The notes beneath the pieces were generated by a model. The model searched no databases and had not been told where the DNA came from. It was given only the letters and a program-made list of their open reading frames with translations. A DNA stretch of 64,000 bases from Limnomonas spitsbergensis (Eukaryota; Chlorophyta; Chlorophyceae; Chlamydomonadales): contig JAYJMM010000041.1 in assembly GCA_037349105.1 (NCBI GenBank), forward strand, positions 5,206,501-5,270,500, in the 5' to 3' direction. Shown one piece after another: positions 11,692-23,189 of this stretch. Position numbers and translations under genes: made by a program. Each line of letters begins with the position of its first letter. Within the stretch, counting starts at the first letter, position 1.

Positions 11692-12440
11692 AATCTCATT
11701 GAAGTGTCGCTCACGCATTACACATTTTTACACAGACTTACACAATTCCACTTAAATTTTCTTCTTTCCCTCTTAATTTTCCTAAGAGGCGTCCAACCGA
11801 ACTCTTTTGCATCCACGTCATGTTCTATGGCTGGGGCTAATCTTCTGCACTATGGGGTTCATTCCCACGCCACTGTCGTGCCACAATTTGGTTGTTTTAT
11901 CTTTCAGTGTATGATGAAAAGAGAGAATCATCTCAAAACTCTGCCAAAATTCCTGTCTCCCCCCTAACTCTCTAGGCGGTGCTCAATCGAACTCTTTTGC
12001 ACCCACGTCATGTTTTATGGCTGGGGCTTATCTTCTGCACTATGGGGTTCATTCCCACGCCACTGTCGTGGTTGTGTGCTAGTTGCTTGCCCAGGGGGGT
12101 CACTGGTTTTCGCTTTCTGTCCTAGTGTATCAAGTGCCTGTACTGGTTTACGGGCACATGTCCCATGCATCAATTGTGATGCTCTGTTGGACTGTAAAAA
12201 CTTCACTTCACTTCACATTCCCATGCTACTGCTCAGTGGTTGTGTGTTGGTTGCTTGCCCAGGGGGGTCACTGGTTTTCGCTCGCTGTCCTAGCGTATTT
12301 AGTGCTTGTACCGGTACGGGCACAAGTCCCATGCATCAAATGTGATGCCCCGTTGGATTGTGAAAACTTCATTCACCGGTATATAACTTACCGGTATCAA
12401 TGTTCCTCGTTTCAGAATATTTCCAGATTATAAGCGGTCC
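11692..12440 (+). mobile_element. Nested 3' ends of a LINE-associated repeat family
   Basis: This matches 44516-44880 and 45755-46085 in long blocks. 11692-11880 starts CTTAATCTCATTGAAGTGTCG. At 11881-11967 it switches to the last codons of the LINE frame (FGCFIFQCMMKRENHLKTLP then stop), homologous to the end of the frame at 45835. A ~155-bp unit then occurs twice in tandem (12065-12210 and 12220-12375), each copy ending in a CIKCDAPLDCKNF-like reading. The mosaic order shows repeated insertion or template switching. Confidence 0.65.
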
Positions 12441-14910
12441 CCTGTCATTTTTTACTGTGTAACGGATTTGACCCTACGTTTAATTAATTGATTTTGGAGG
12501 TGCGAGGTGTGGTGGGCAACAGAAGAATGATTATCAATTATTTCTGGGGGTGCGGTAGTGATTCCAGCGCCAAATATCAAAACAAAAACCAGCTGCGCGT
12601 GCGCTGAGTACTGTACTTGTTGCCTGGCGACGAATTTGATATACTACCTCTCAACAGGGTTGCGCGGACCCCATCATGTTTTATGGTATAGCCCTGTGAT
12701 CCCTGCAACATTCAGGGGGGTAGAATTGTGCTTAACACTATGTTTACTCATCTCGATAATCAAAAAGTATTATTTTTATCTACCAGTCCTGTACATGCCG
12801 ACTGCCGAGTACCTTCCCGCACACCCTGAAAATTGCAATTGTGTACGAGGTCCCACAGTGTTTTCATTGTTTATTAAGCTCCGTGGGGGGACTGTCCACT
12901 ATTTAATCATATCCACACACCGCCCGATCCCGCCCTGCAACATTATCTCGCGCCGTAGATGATACTGTATCCCGTTATCTGCAACTGCTGGGGTTCCATG
13001 TCACATATTGCGCAACCTAATAAAATGACATCCATCATACATTTCTTAATTTGCGCCAGGCAAGGGGATCCGCGCAAATTCTCATGTGAACCTAATTCGT
13101 TATATTTATCGTTATTTAGCGGTAGCCCATCTTGTATGATGTATGGTATAACATGCCCCCCTCTGTTTCGCTGACTTCGCTTACAGTACCGATTATTAGG
13201 GTGTTACAGTTATCATGACATGCTCATTCAACGAATTGTACAATGGTAACAAGTTCTTACTTTGCGCTGTCCATGGGTCGCCACGAATATGTGTAAGACT
13301 GCCACCCAAGTGATAACCTCTTAGGGGGCTAAAACGACTTGATGAGACACAATTGTCCAGGCCCTCGTTTCTACATGGACCGTCACCTAGGCACCTAGCT
13401 AGCTGCTAATCACTGCTGACAGCTGGGCTATTACCCTTTGTTTCCATATAAAAGGTCCTCAGCTATGTAGAGGGAGTATGCCTGTGTGGCTGAGCTGTAA
13501 GCCCTGATGAGTACCGTCTTGTGTGGCATGGGGCTGCAATACAATTCTGAGCTGACTGCCGATGGATGCACTAATTCCTAATTCGGTAACAGACTCAGCA
13601 CTATTCAGATTGTCTGTCAACCACAAAGTCACACAGCTTTTTCAATTATCTGTTCAGTAATGCTACGCATCTCGTTAGTGTGGCAATCTTCCAGCACCGG
13701 GGTGACAGACTGTTCAATTTCAGTCAATTCGATTTTATCTTTGCCAAGAGAGCCGAGGGCCCCCACCAATCAAGGACCGGACACGAGCAGCTGGCCTCAT
13801 GTTACAGATTCCGCACTGGCAATTAATTTGGGCAAGCAGCGTCGAGGAGCATTAACGAGGGCCATTGCCAGGGCTATCATGAGGCTCAGGGTCACAGATT
13901 TTGCGCAATGAGTTCACTTAGCTACAAAAATGCCGAAATGCCCTACTTGCTTCAGATGACAGATTTTATGCGCATGTGCATTTAGCGTCAAAAGTTGCAA
14001 GTATATACCGCAAATCAAGGCTTGCGTTGTTGTTCAGGTCCTGCCATAGCTCAGCGCCTTCATCCAGGCCCACTCCCTCCATTGTCCCCCCACCCCCTCC
14101 CTGCCCACGTACGCTGTTTGCCTCCTTGCCTGTTCTCGACCTTGCCGTCTGCCCTCATCACTCGCTCGTGTTCATTCGCTCTTGGTGTAGTGCCCAGCCC
14201 TAACTTGCCTGGTCTCCCGCTTTTGGCCTCCTAGCAAGCTCCTGGCTTGCTGCCGGCCCTTGCACTTCTTATGGCCCAGTGGAGTGGGCCTACTTTTTGC
14301 TGGGTGCAGTCTTCTGAGAAACCTCTACGAGAGCCAGAGAGCCCACCACGAGGCCCTGGACGGGAGCAGAAGTGAAGTTTCGAGGCAGCAGGTCATCAGT
14401 GGTATCGATTACATTTTATGCCCCCCCCCCCCTTCAGATGCAGTGCTTGTCACTGCTATTGTACGTGCGCATGAGCTACCATCCCTTAATGCAGTTCTTC
14501 AGTGCTCGCAGTGGTTTCTTTTTTTGCGCCATTGATGGCCCCAGGCCATAAACAAGGCCAAAAATGATAAAAACAGCGCGGCGCCTTCCACACTTTCACG
14601 AACCTCAGGCATTTCAAAGTAATAGCATATTTTGAAGGAGGGGAAACTAAGGGCTGACCCCCAGTGTTATTTTAGTTGCCATCATCATTTCCCAGAACAC
14701 CTGCCTCCTGGCTTTATTTGGGGTTACTTCGTTATTTGCAATCAATTAACGGGCGATAAAAGAGGGAAGAACATACCTTTCCAGGGGGATCCAATTACGC
14801 GCTTTGAGGGGAAGGGGCCAAATCACACAAAAAGTGTGTGAGGCGAGAGAAAAGCGCTGAAGCGCTTGCGCAATTCTAACAGCCAAGAGTGAGACAGCGC
14901 CCGCAACAGG
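12441..14910. other. AT-richer gap without supported gene
   Basis: Overlapping short frames such as 12558-12962 show no domain, no codon-bias signal and no splice sites. CpG and GC content look lower than in the gene-bearing parts. Nothing is called. Confidence 0.35.
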
Positions 14911-14912
14911 AA

Positions 14913-15570
14913 AGTGAGACCCCATCCCCACCTTCGCAAATGTTATCCAGGGGTTCACGCCTGAGACCCCATCCCCACCTTTGCAAATGTTATCCAGGGG
15001 TTCACGCCTGAGACCCCATCCCCACCTTCGCAAATGTTATCCAGGGGTTCATGCCTGAGACCCCATCCCCACCTTTGCAAATGTTATCCAGGGGTTCACG
15101 ACTGAGACCCCATCCGCACCTTCGCAAATGTTATCCAGGGGTTCACGCCTGAGACCCCATCCCCACCTTCGCAAATGTTATCCAGGGGTTCACGCCTGAG
15201 ACCCCATCCCCACCTTAGCAAATGTTATCCAGGGGTTCACGCCCAAGACCCCATCCCCACCTTCGCAAATGTTATCCAGGGGTTCACGCCTGAGACCCCA
15301 TCCCCACCTTCGCAAATGTTATCCAGGGGTTCACGCCCAAGACCCCATCCGCACCTTCGCAAATGTTATCCAGGGATTCACGCCCGAGACCCCATCCCCA
15401 CCTTCGCAAATGTTATCCAGGGGTTCACGCCTGAGACCCCATCCGCACCTTTGCAAATGTTATCCAGGGGTTCACGCCTGAGACCCCATCCCCACCTTTG
15501 CAAATGTTATCCAGGGATTCACGCCTGAGACCCCATCCCCACCTTCGCAAATGTTATCCAGGGGTTCAAA
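14913..15570. repeat. 47-bp minisatellite, about 14 copies
   Basis: Highly uniform units of 47 bp, each holding GAGACCCCATCCCCACC, TCGCAAATGTTATCCAGGGG and TTCACGCCT. Variation is limited to a few positions (TTCG/TTTG, CCGC/CCCC, GCCTGAG/GCCCAAG). The low divergence implies recent expansion or homogenisation. The ORFs here are repeat translations. Confidence 0.95.
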
Positions 15571-15960
15571 CCCTTGCGCTGGGCGATGCTGGCTGCCACA
15601 AACGCGATGCCGCTATGAGCGATGACTATGAATTTCACCAGCTGCTGAAGGGAAAGTTCCGCATCTGGACAAAGGGATGCATGCCCAGATTCAGAAATTG
15701 GGTCAGGGCCACGAAAGCAATGCCGCTGTGAGTGACGGCCATTGACTTCACCAGCTGCTGAAGGGAAAGTTCCGCATCTGAGCAAAAGGATAACTAGAAT
15801 TAGGGTCAGGGGTTGGTTCAAGGCCACAAAGGCAAAGCCGGTATAGGCGATGGCAATAAATATCACCAGCTGCTTCAGCCTTCAGGGAACCGTATCTGAA
15901 TGATAAAGAGATGAGTACTGGTCAGGGGTGGGTCAACGCCACAAAAGCAAGGAGCAGTGA
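15571..15960. repeat. Three degenerate copies of a ~120-bp unit
   Basis: Copies near 15595, 15710 and 15825 share GCCACAAAAGCAATGCCG, TGAGCGATG.C.AT and TTCACCAGCTGCTGAAGGG. A fourth decayed start lies at about 15940. They follow directly on the 47-bp array and are much older by divergence. Confidence 0.7.
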
Positions 15961-17497
15961 CAACGCGGTCACACACTGCATGCTGCCGGGAATGTTCTTT
16001 ATCTGGACAGGGTGAGGAGGCCACATGTTGGGGCTAAGGGGTAGGGGTCGGTTATGCTGCTCTGCGAAAATGGCATATTCAGGTTATTTGTGTCTCATAT
16101 ACTGGCGCATCAGGCGAGCTGTGTGCTTAGGTAGGTGCTGTTGTAGCCAATGACCTTAACCCGCACGCCCCTAGAGGTGTGTGGTTTCCTTTCTTTCTTT
16201 GCTGCTGCATAGCCATTGCCCACTCTTCTTTTGCGCGGGCTTCACAGCCCGCATTTTATTTCACGTTGCTTAATTAGACTGCCGTACACATACACCTTAT
16301 CCACTCCCGCGACACTGTACCGTATCTCCTTTTGCTTGGATCTCCAACTTCTGCCTGGCTGGTTCCCCAGTAGGGGGGCGTAGTTTTATTTTCTTCTTTT
16401 CTTTTGCCTGGCGCTGGTGACACCCGTGCCGCATGCCCTCACCTAGGGGACCGTAAATTCAGGACGCAGCAGATACCGATACGATTCCACTACCATTTAA
16501 GAAAGCTTAGTCAATGGCTGAGGTGGCCTGGTTCAGCAAGCCCCCTGTTGGGGCCACCGGCTGTGGGTGGGCTAAGGTTTCGACCCAATTGGCCCATCCC
16601 GGTGGTGAGATTTTTAACAACCCCCAATGAACGTTCATCTGACGATGCGCACTTCGATTAACACTCACCTGTTGTGATGGCTCCAATCCTGCAACAGGCA
16701 AGTGGGAGGTTCGGTTATTAACAAACCAGCTAAAACTAAAGAATTCATCGGTCCAGTCATCACTTTTCATGGCTGGACCGAATGCAGCAGCAAGAGTGAT
16801 GTGTCAAATGGGCAACTGGAGGGGGGTCGCAATTATTCACATGAAATGTCGGTTAGGGGGCAAACTATTCCTTTAGCATTCAGTGTTCATTATGAATTAA
16901 ACAATCAATCATCAACATATCGTACCCGTATGGGGCACGCGGTGATAAAAATATATAAATGGTAGCTTTCGTAAATAAACAATCAATTGTAAACAGACCA
17001 TACCCATATGGGGGCACGAGATTGTAAACAATGAGTTTGTTCATAGAAAATGAGGTACCACATGCATACAGCCAGCTGTTGGCACTAAAATCAACGCATT
17101 AAGGAAAAGTATAGCCCATGATGGGACTTCAATAACATGGAGACCCCTTCCCTCACCTGCTCCAGTCCCCAGAGTATGCGGCATCCAACAAGGCTAGCTG
17201 ACCCTGCAAAGCATTTCATTGCACAGTGACACCGTCAGAAAAAGTGGAGGGAGGCACCTATGATTCTGTTAGCGAACTTTTCCGTCAACTGTTTGGTACT
17301 GAAATTCTGAAAGCACCGCAGTGGCCGGGAAAAACCCGACTCACACATTTTCCCGCCTGTTTCCAGGATATTTCAGTACGTACTGAGCAAAACTTTATTT
17401 ACCTCGACGTCCAGTGTTTCTTCAATACCGTGTTTTGTTATGAGTTGTCAGTACTCAGCACCCACTTCGGCGTCACAAATGCATTAGTGCCAGGATT
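15961..17497. other. Gap with one weak coding candidate
   Basis: At 17226-17543 a plus-strand frame (YDSVSELFRQLFGTEILKAP, about 85 non-repeat codons) follows a plausible acceptor (CATTGCACAG at 17216-17225). It then runs into the 27-bp minisatellite. The product is unrecognised. At 16505-16605 there is a tRNA-like piece with a B-box-like GGTTTCGACCC. Confidence 0.25.
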
Positions 17498-17504
17498 AAA
17501 CGCA

Positions 17505-17775
17505 GATGGCACATGGGCAGGGCCAAGCGCAGATGGCACATGAGCACATGTGACCAGGGCCAAGCACAGATGGCACATGGGCAGGGCCAAGCGCAGATGG
17601 CACATGGGCAGGGCCAAGCACAGATGGCACATGGGCAGGGCCAAGCGCAGATGGCACATGGGCAGGGCCAAGCGCAGATGGCACATGGGCACATGTGACC
17701 AGGGCCAAGCGCAGATGGCACATGGGCAGGGCCAAGCGCAGATGGCACATGGGCACATGTGACCAGGGCCAAGGG
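17505..17775. repeat. 27-bp minisatellite AGATGGCACATGGGCAGGGC
   Basis: About 9 units of 27 bp, interrupted three times by an ACATGTGACC insert that itself recurs. Because the unit is a multiple of three, each frame stays open on both strands. Confidence 0.95.
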
Positions 17776-20700
17776 TACCGACACGCTCTGCAGGTGGACA
17801 ACCCATGCTCAGTCAATGCATGCTCCCTATCAGCCCAGTGCGTGGTGGCTGACCAGCGATTCAAGCACTGAAGGTGGTCTTGCACTCTCTTCAGTAAGCA
17901 GACAGGTACCGCTCTCTGCCAGGCATCACCGTCACCCAGTGCCCAGTTCAACTAGCTAGCCTAAGGGGAGGGCTCTTTATCTCAGCCTGTCAGTGCATGC
18001 TTGGTCCCGAACCGCCCAGCAGCTAATAGAAGAGTTGGGTTAAAGGCTTCAACATTTCACCCTACAAAAAAGGGTTGAGGTTCCACTGTTGAAGCCTTAG
18101 CCTGATCAGCCCAGCGTCATACGGAAGGGTTTTAGGTCTTTGTTAAACAGCTGAAGCCATAACCCGACCTTATATCAGCCCAGCGACCTCTGGAAGGTCG
18201 TCTAGTGCGCTACTCATAAATACTGACATCACTGTCGCCCAGCTCCCAATGCATCAAGCTCACAATCTAGGCCATGCTGCTGCCTCGTATCTGTCCCTCC
18301 TATGCCATCAGACTTGAAGCAGGAAATGACAGGGCTGGACCCCTGTGATCTGGGTACAATGTTTCTGAGCAATCACGCCCCCCTCTGAAGATGCCTAGTT
18401 TCCTCTCTTCTTTAATTGTCCATAACATACTCTCTTGTATCACCAGCACTGGATCGAAAACAGCTCGCACCCTGGACAAACTGGGTTAAGGGTTCAGGGT
18501 TAAAGGTAAGCCCCTCTAGCCCCTCATCCTCACATCTATCCCTACCATGTTGTATTATTAGTCCTTGCATATTATTGCACGTCTCTGCCTCCTACCATCC
18601 AGCCGTGCGCTGTCCTTATGTTGTCTCTGGATCTGACCCAAAGCCGGCTGTCATGCTGCTTCACATGATCTCTCCAGCGCGACCAGCACCGACCAAGCAA
18701 GGAGGAGCGAGCTCGTTATGAAGGTCGTACAGCAAACCTGACCCATCTTCCAGGAGCTCATGCTACCTGGCCCGCCATGCATGCGCCGCAGTGTTTTTTC
18801 TTGTGTGCACAAGATCCTGCGGGGCGATGTTTTCTTTCTTTTTTTCTTGTGCACCAGATACCCTGGAGCGGCTGATGGGGGTTCACCGCTGGTGGGGACC
18901 AATACTTGAGGCGCTCTATGAGAAGGCACGAGCTGTGGGCCTTTGACGTTGAAGGCGTTAACAGCACCTTTGTGGTGCCTAAGCCTTAATGGGGTCCAAT
19001 CCACTGGACGCAACTGTAAACTGGAATCTGCACATGTTGCCCCCTCCCAACTCACCACCTGTGGCGCTGCATATGCCTGATTTCATCATTGTTTTTTCTA
19101 TTTTAGCTAAAAATAATACATGTTTCTAATTAAAAATAATATATGCATGCTTTTCTGCACTACCTCACCATCAGCACCGCCAGCTCAACAAAGATGAAGG
19201 CCTGCTTGGGCACGTCCCTGTTTCAACCAGGACACACTAGTCAGGGTCCGTGGTTCAGGGTGGACAGTAATAGGGTTTGGGGTTCAGAATTTCCAGGAAC
19301 AGAGTTTAGTGTGTGCAGGATGAGGTTTAAAGGGTCGGTTTATTTCAGCAAAATGTATGAGTGGGGAGGTCAAACAGCGAAGGCATGGTGGGCTGATCAT
19401 TTGCTTTGCTAGGCAAGACAACGAATGCATGCTTGACCTGCCACCTGGCGCATAGCAGGTTCTAGATTTTCAGAGCAAGATTGAAACCCCCTGTTGATAC
19501 TAAGTCCAGGTATTGATGATAAATTCTGCCTTTCAGATCAAGGTCAAATAGCCAGAGCTTGTACCACCCCTGAGCAAGACTTCTGCATGCCCTTGTACCC
19601 GCCTGCCGCACAGTCGTCCAGCTTCGACAGTGGGGAGACGCATTGTTCATGCTTGACAATTTGTAACTATCGTCAGCTGTGCTGTTCTGCCCTCATGACT
19701 CACACAGCGCATGCACCAGAGGAGAGTTGCAGCTATAATTGTAAGAGGGCTTTCAGGTTCAGGGTTAAGCGGGGTGGTGGAGATGTGTCTCTTTCTTTCC
19801 CTTTCACCTGGAGGCACATTCATGGGCATGGTTCCCTGCTTTATCCTAAAACTATTTACCCTAAATGATAAAATACCAGCCCTTGAGGATACAGTAGACT
19901 CGACTTGCCTTCCATCACAACCATGTTTCAGGTGAGGGATTCAATTAATACTAATTCTTCATTGTCAACGCCAAATTCAGTAGATAAGCAAGAGCTTTGT
20001 CGATTATTTGGCCCAAGGGGAGCAGTAGATAAACAACTTATTCATACCCGAGGGAAGGCAAGTCGACTATACGGGTGCATCACAAACGTTGTGATATCAG
20101 CCCAGCTGGTCCTTAAACTGTGTTTATGCAATCAAGACTACGGCTACGTTTCAGTTACCGCCTGGCCTCCAGCCACAGGCTTTGTACCCGACCAGCCAAG
20201 GTGTGGCCTTCAGCAGCCACAGGGCAGCTCGCCAAAGATCACTCCAAAACCTGAAAAACTAACACTGACATCGGTCGGTTCCCACTAACGAGACCAGGCA
20301 GTGGTAGTGAGGCGTTATGGACTCACACATTGAGGATGGGCAGCGTGATGACCTCGCCCTGAGATGCCCTGGCAGGCTGCAGGGTGTGCCTCGAAGAGAT
20401 CACCTGGCAGCAGGGAGAGGAAACAGGGCAGGAAGCGGAGGTGTGAAAGAAACATCGATTAAAAACATAGTAGCAAACCACCTTTGGCAGGCCCCGCCGG
20501 GCTGCAGAGTGCACTTTGAGCAGACCACCTTCAGCAGGCAGAGTAAATAATTTAGAGGAAGTCATGAAGCAGGCAAGACTTCCTCCAAGTTACTTACTCG
20601 CAGTAGGCAGTGGTGAATAGTGAATATGTTAAAATGCCGGTATGGCTTTGTAGTAAGATATATATCACTCTGACGAGACCAGGGCGGGCTTTAAAGCCTC

Positions 20701-23189
20701 AAGCAGACTACCCAGGGACAGGCAGACGCAAGGCAGCCTAGCAGGAGGCTCAGGTAAATGAGATACCACCCTGAGATACCCCCTTGAAGCCTACGAGGGC
20801 CTATTGGGCTGTAGAGCATGCCTGGAGGACACCCATTGGTGATGGGCAGGCATGCAAGCAAGCTAGCAAGACCAGGCATGCAAGCAAGCTAGCAAGATCA
20901 GGCATGCGTGTGGGCAAAGCCTGGCCTGTCTGCGGCCATGCGGCCCGACGTCGATGCATGGCTGCACCCAGACCTCTGCCACATCCCTCAAGGCTGCTTC
21001 CATGCAAGCTGGGTCGGGCTCATGGAGTCGAGCGAACAAGCCCAGCATGCGGCTGTGTCACAGTGTCTATCTCATGGCGCCCAATCACGAGCCGGAAATT
21101 CTGGACTCCTGAAGCTATTCTATAGACGCGTAGATGCTGTCACAACATCCCCTGCCGCAAGAATCCCCCCGATGGCTGTTGAACGGCATGCGTGACGCAA
21201 TCGCCTGATACCCTTTGAACGGCATGCGTGATACGATCGCCTGGCTGATGTCCTCTCTGATATCGCACCTGCGTTGCCGAGATCGTCCAATGCATAGATG
21301 TGCATTGCTGCACGCTGCTCCTGCTGCTAGCGCCAGGAGCAGGGGGCTTCGTCAACAGGGACCGATCTCGCGCAGCTGCGCCGAGGGAGGCCAAGGGCAT
21401 GCGCTGTGGTAGCATTTGCATGGTGTGAGCGATCGTAAAGGCGCGATAGAGCTACTCGTCCTCTGCTGTAGAAATCAGCTGATGTGAGAGCGTATGTGGT
21501 GAATGATCGATCACGGGCGGGTGGTTCAGCGTCGTCATGTCTACTGGCCCCGTGCGGATCGTACGGCAAAACCGGCATATCACACTTCGTACTTTCCAGG
21601 AGATCACCTCGACAACGAACCCAAGCGTACCGTCTGTGTCGGCTCCCTATCACATGGCATTGAAAATTTCAGGATTTCATTCATGCCGCAGCTCATCTTT
21701 GACCGCATCAGCCTCGGCCTCCCACCTCGCGCCTAGTTGCTGTTACCGCTTTGCCAATTTTTCCACCAGATAGCGCCAGCAATTGCATCTTTTAGGTGAC
21801 TCCCGGTTGCAAACCCAAGTAAGCCCGGGACGTAAGAATTTGCGGCGCACATGATCGAACCGTTTCGCCAGTTGCTGCCGAGACCGACGCCTTTAAGTAC
21901 TCCCACCCGTCCCCACCTCAGCTTTTCAGCCAGCGACTCAAAACATATCAGGAGCAGGGTTATATTTCCGAAAGCGTCACACCCAACAGCTGGTGCACCA
22001 TCCGCATTTCATCCGCGACTTGGAGGAATGAGCCGACCGGACATCGTGCAGTGGCAGGATCGTGGTCCAATTGCAGCAGCAGGAGCAGCTTTTCCAGAAA
22101 CATCGAGCTCCGAGAATCGATGCCCTCTAGCCATGCCAACGAACAACTTAAGTAAGAAATGGGGTATGTCATTGCAGTCCTTCTTTCAGTGCACAGCTGT
22201 CCACCAGTGTGGCCACCAGGCAGCCTCCATTCGGCCCATGCCACAGGGGCAGATCCATCTTGGGCCTATATCCAGTGGCTCAAGCAGCGAGGCTCACAGC
22301 AACAGACCTGTGAGGCCTCAGGCCAAGATGTAGATGAAGCGTAGCCGAGGCACTACATAAACAGTGATGTGTGGCATGCCCATGACATGGCACTTGGTGG
22401 CGCCCAATTGTCAAAAAGGGAACGTGATTGCTTAGAAGTGCACAGCTTATTTATTGAGGGCCTGGTGACTCGGAAAGCACTGAAGTTCAAGTTTTTTTGC
22501 ATGCATGGGGAAAAGTGGAGTTATGGATGGATACCGCACATTAGTATGTTTCGAGGTGAATGCACTTGGCCCTAGATGAGAATGCTAAATTTAGTGTGTT
22601 CCAAACCACCTTTGGGGGCCCGCTGGGCAGTCACAACAGGGCTCAAGGGGATCAAACCTTGATCGGCCCACGGCCGATGGGCACAGCAGTAACGCTTGCC
22701 GCACCAAGCCCCCAATGCCGTAGGCTGTAATCTGTTGCTGTTTTGTAGAGCTAAAGCACTACAATAAACAACAGTGCACATCCTCTGGTGCACATGCCTC
22801 GTATGAGGTGAAGGGTTGAGAGGATGAGACAAATGGATTTGAGTTTGAATGCATGGATAAAAGTGTTGAAGTGCATGGCGAGGAATGTTTTATGCATGCA
22901 TGGGTGCTTGTGCGCTGCCGCTGGGATGCAAGCATGTAGACATCTGCCTTGAGTATGCTGCACGGAAGGGCCGCTATGACACGAGGCCCCAGCCCCTCCC
23001 ACACGCATGACCATCTGACAGCCACGTAGATTGCTGCACAGAGGGATATGATCTGAAGCCCCAAACCCTCACACAGGACCTACATTCTAAACCCTTAACC
23101 CCAAAACTGTTAACCCAAACCCTCTCACAGGACCTAAACCCTGAACCCTAATCCCCGAACCCCTAAACCCCACCCCCCCACACACACAG
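17776..23189. other. Long gene-poor spacer
   Basis: No gene is supported. Weak candidates are a plus-strand fragment at 18680-18790 (RPSKEERARYEGRTANL) after a CTCTCCAG acceptor, a fragment at 18862-18945 (TLERLMGVHRWWGPILEALY), and two conflicting ORFs at 21851-22333 (+) and 21960-22244 (-). Small duplications lie at 20845-20905 (CAAGCAAGCTAGCAAGA) and 21180-21245 (GAACGGCATGCGTGA). A tRNA-like relic is at 22600-22745. From 23060 to 23185 telomere-like CCCTAAACCC/CCCTGAACCC units lead into the first visible exon of the PLP enzyme. Confidence 0.4.
18043..18098. other. Hairpin with 12-bp perfect outer stem
   Basis: AAGGCTTCAACA (18043-18054) is the exact reverse complement of TGTTGAAGCCTT (18087-18098). 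Between them CACCCT and AGGGTTG can extend the pairing around an A-rich loop. It sits in gene-poor DNA and has no neighbouring gene to regulate. Confidence 0.6.

Noticed and set aside
12558..13174. Two consecutive plus-strand ORFs (134 and 71 codons) as one gene
   Set aside because: No homology, AT-rich random-looking composition and no splice sites joining them.
14913..15570. CRISPR array
   Set aside because: The 47-bp units are contiguous with no unique spacers, and the context is eukaryotic.
16505..16605. Functional tRNA gene
   Set aside because: A B-box-like GGTTTCGACCC is present, but no acceptor stem or cloverleaf can be drawn.
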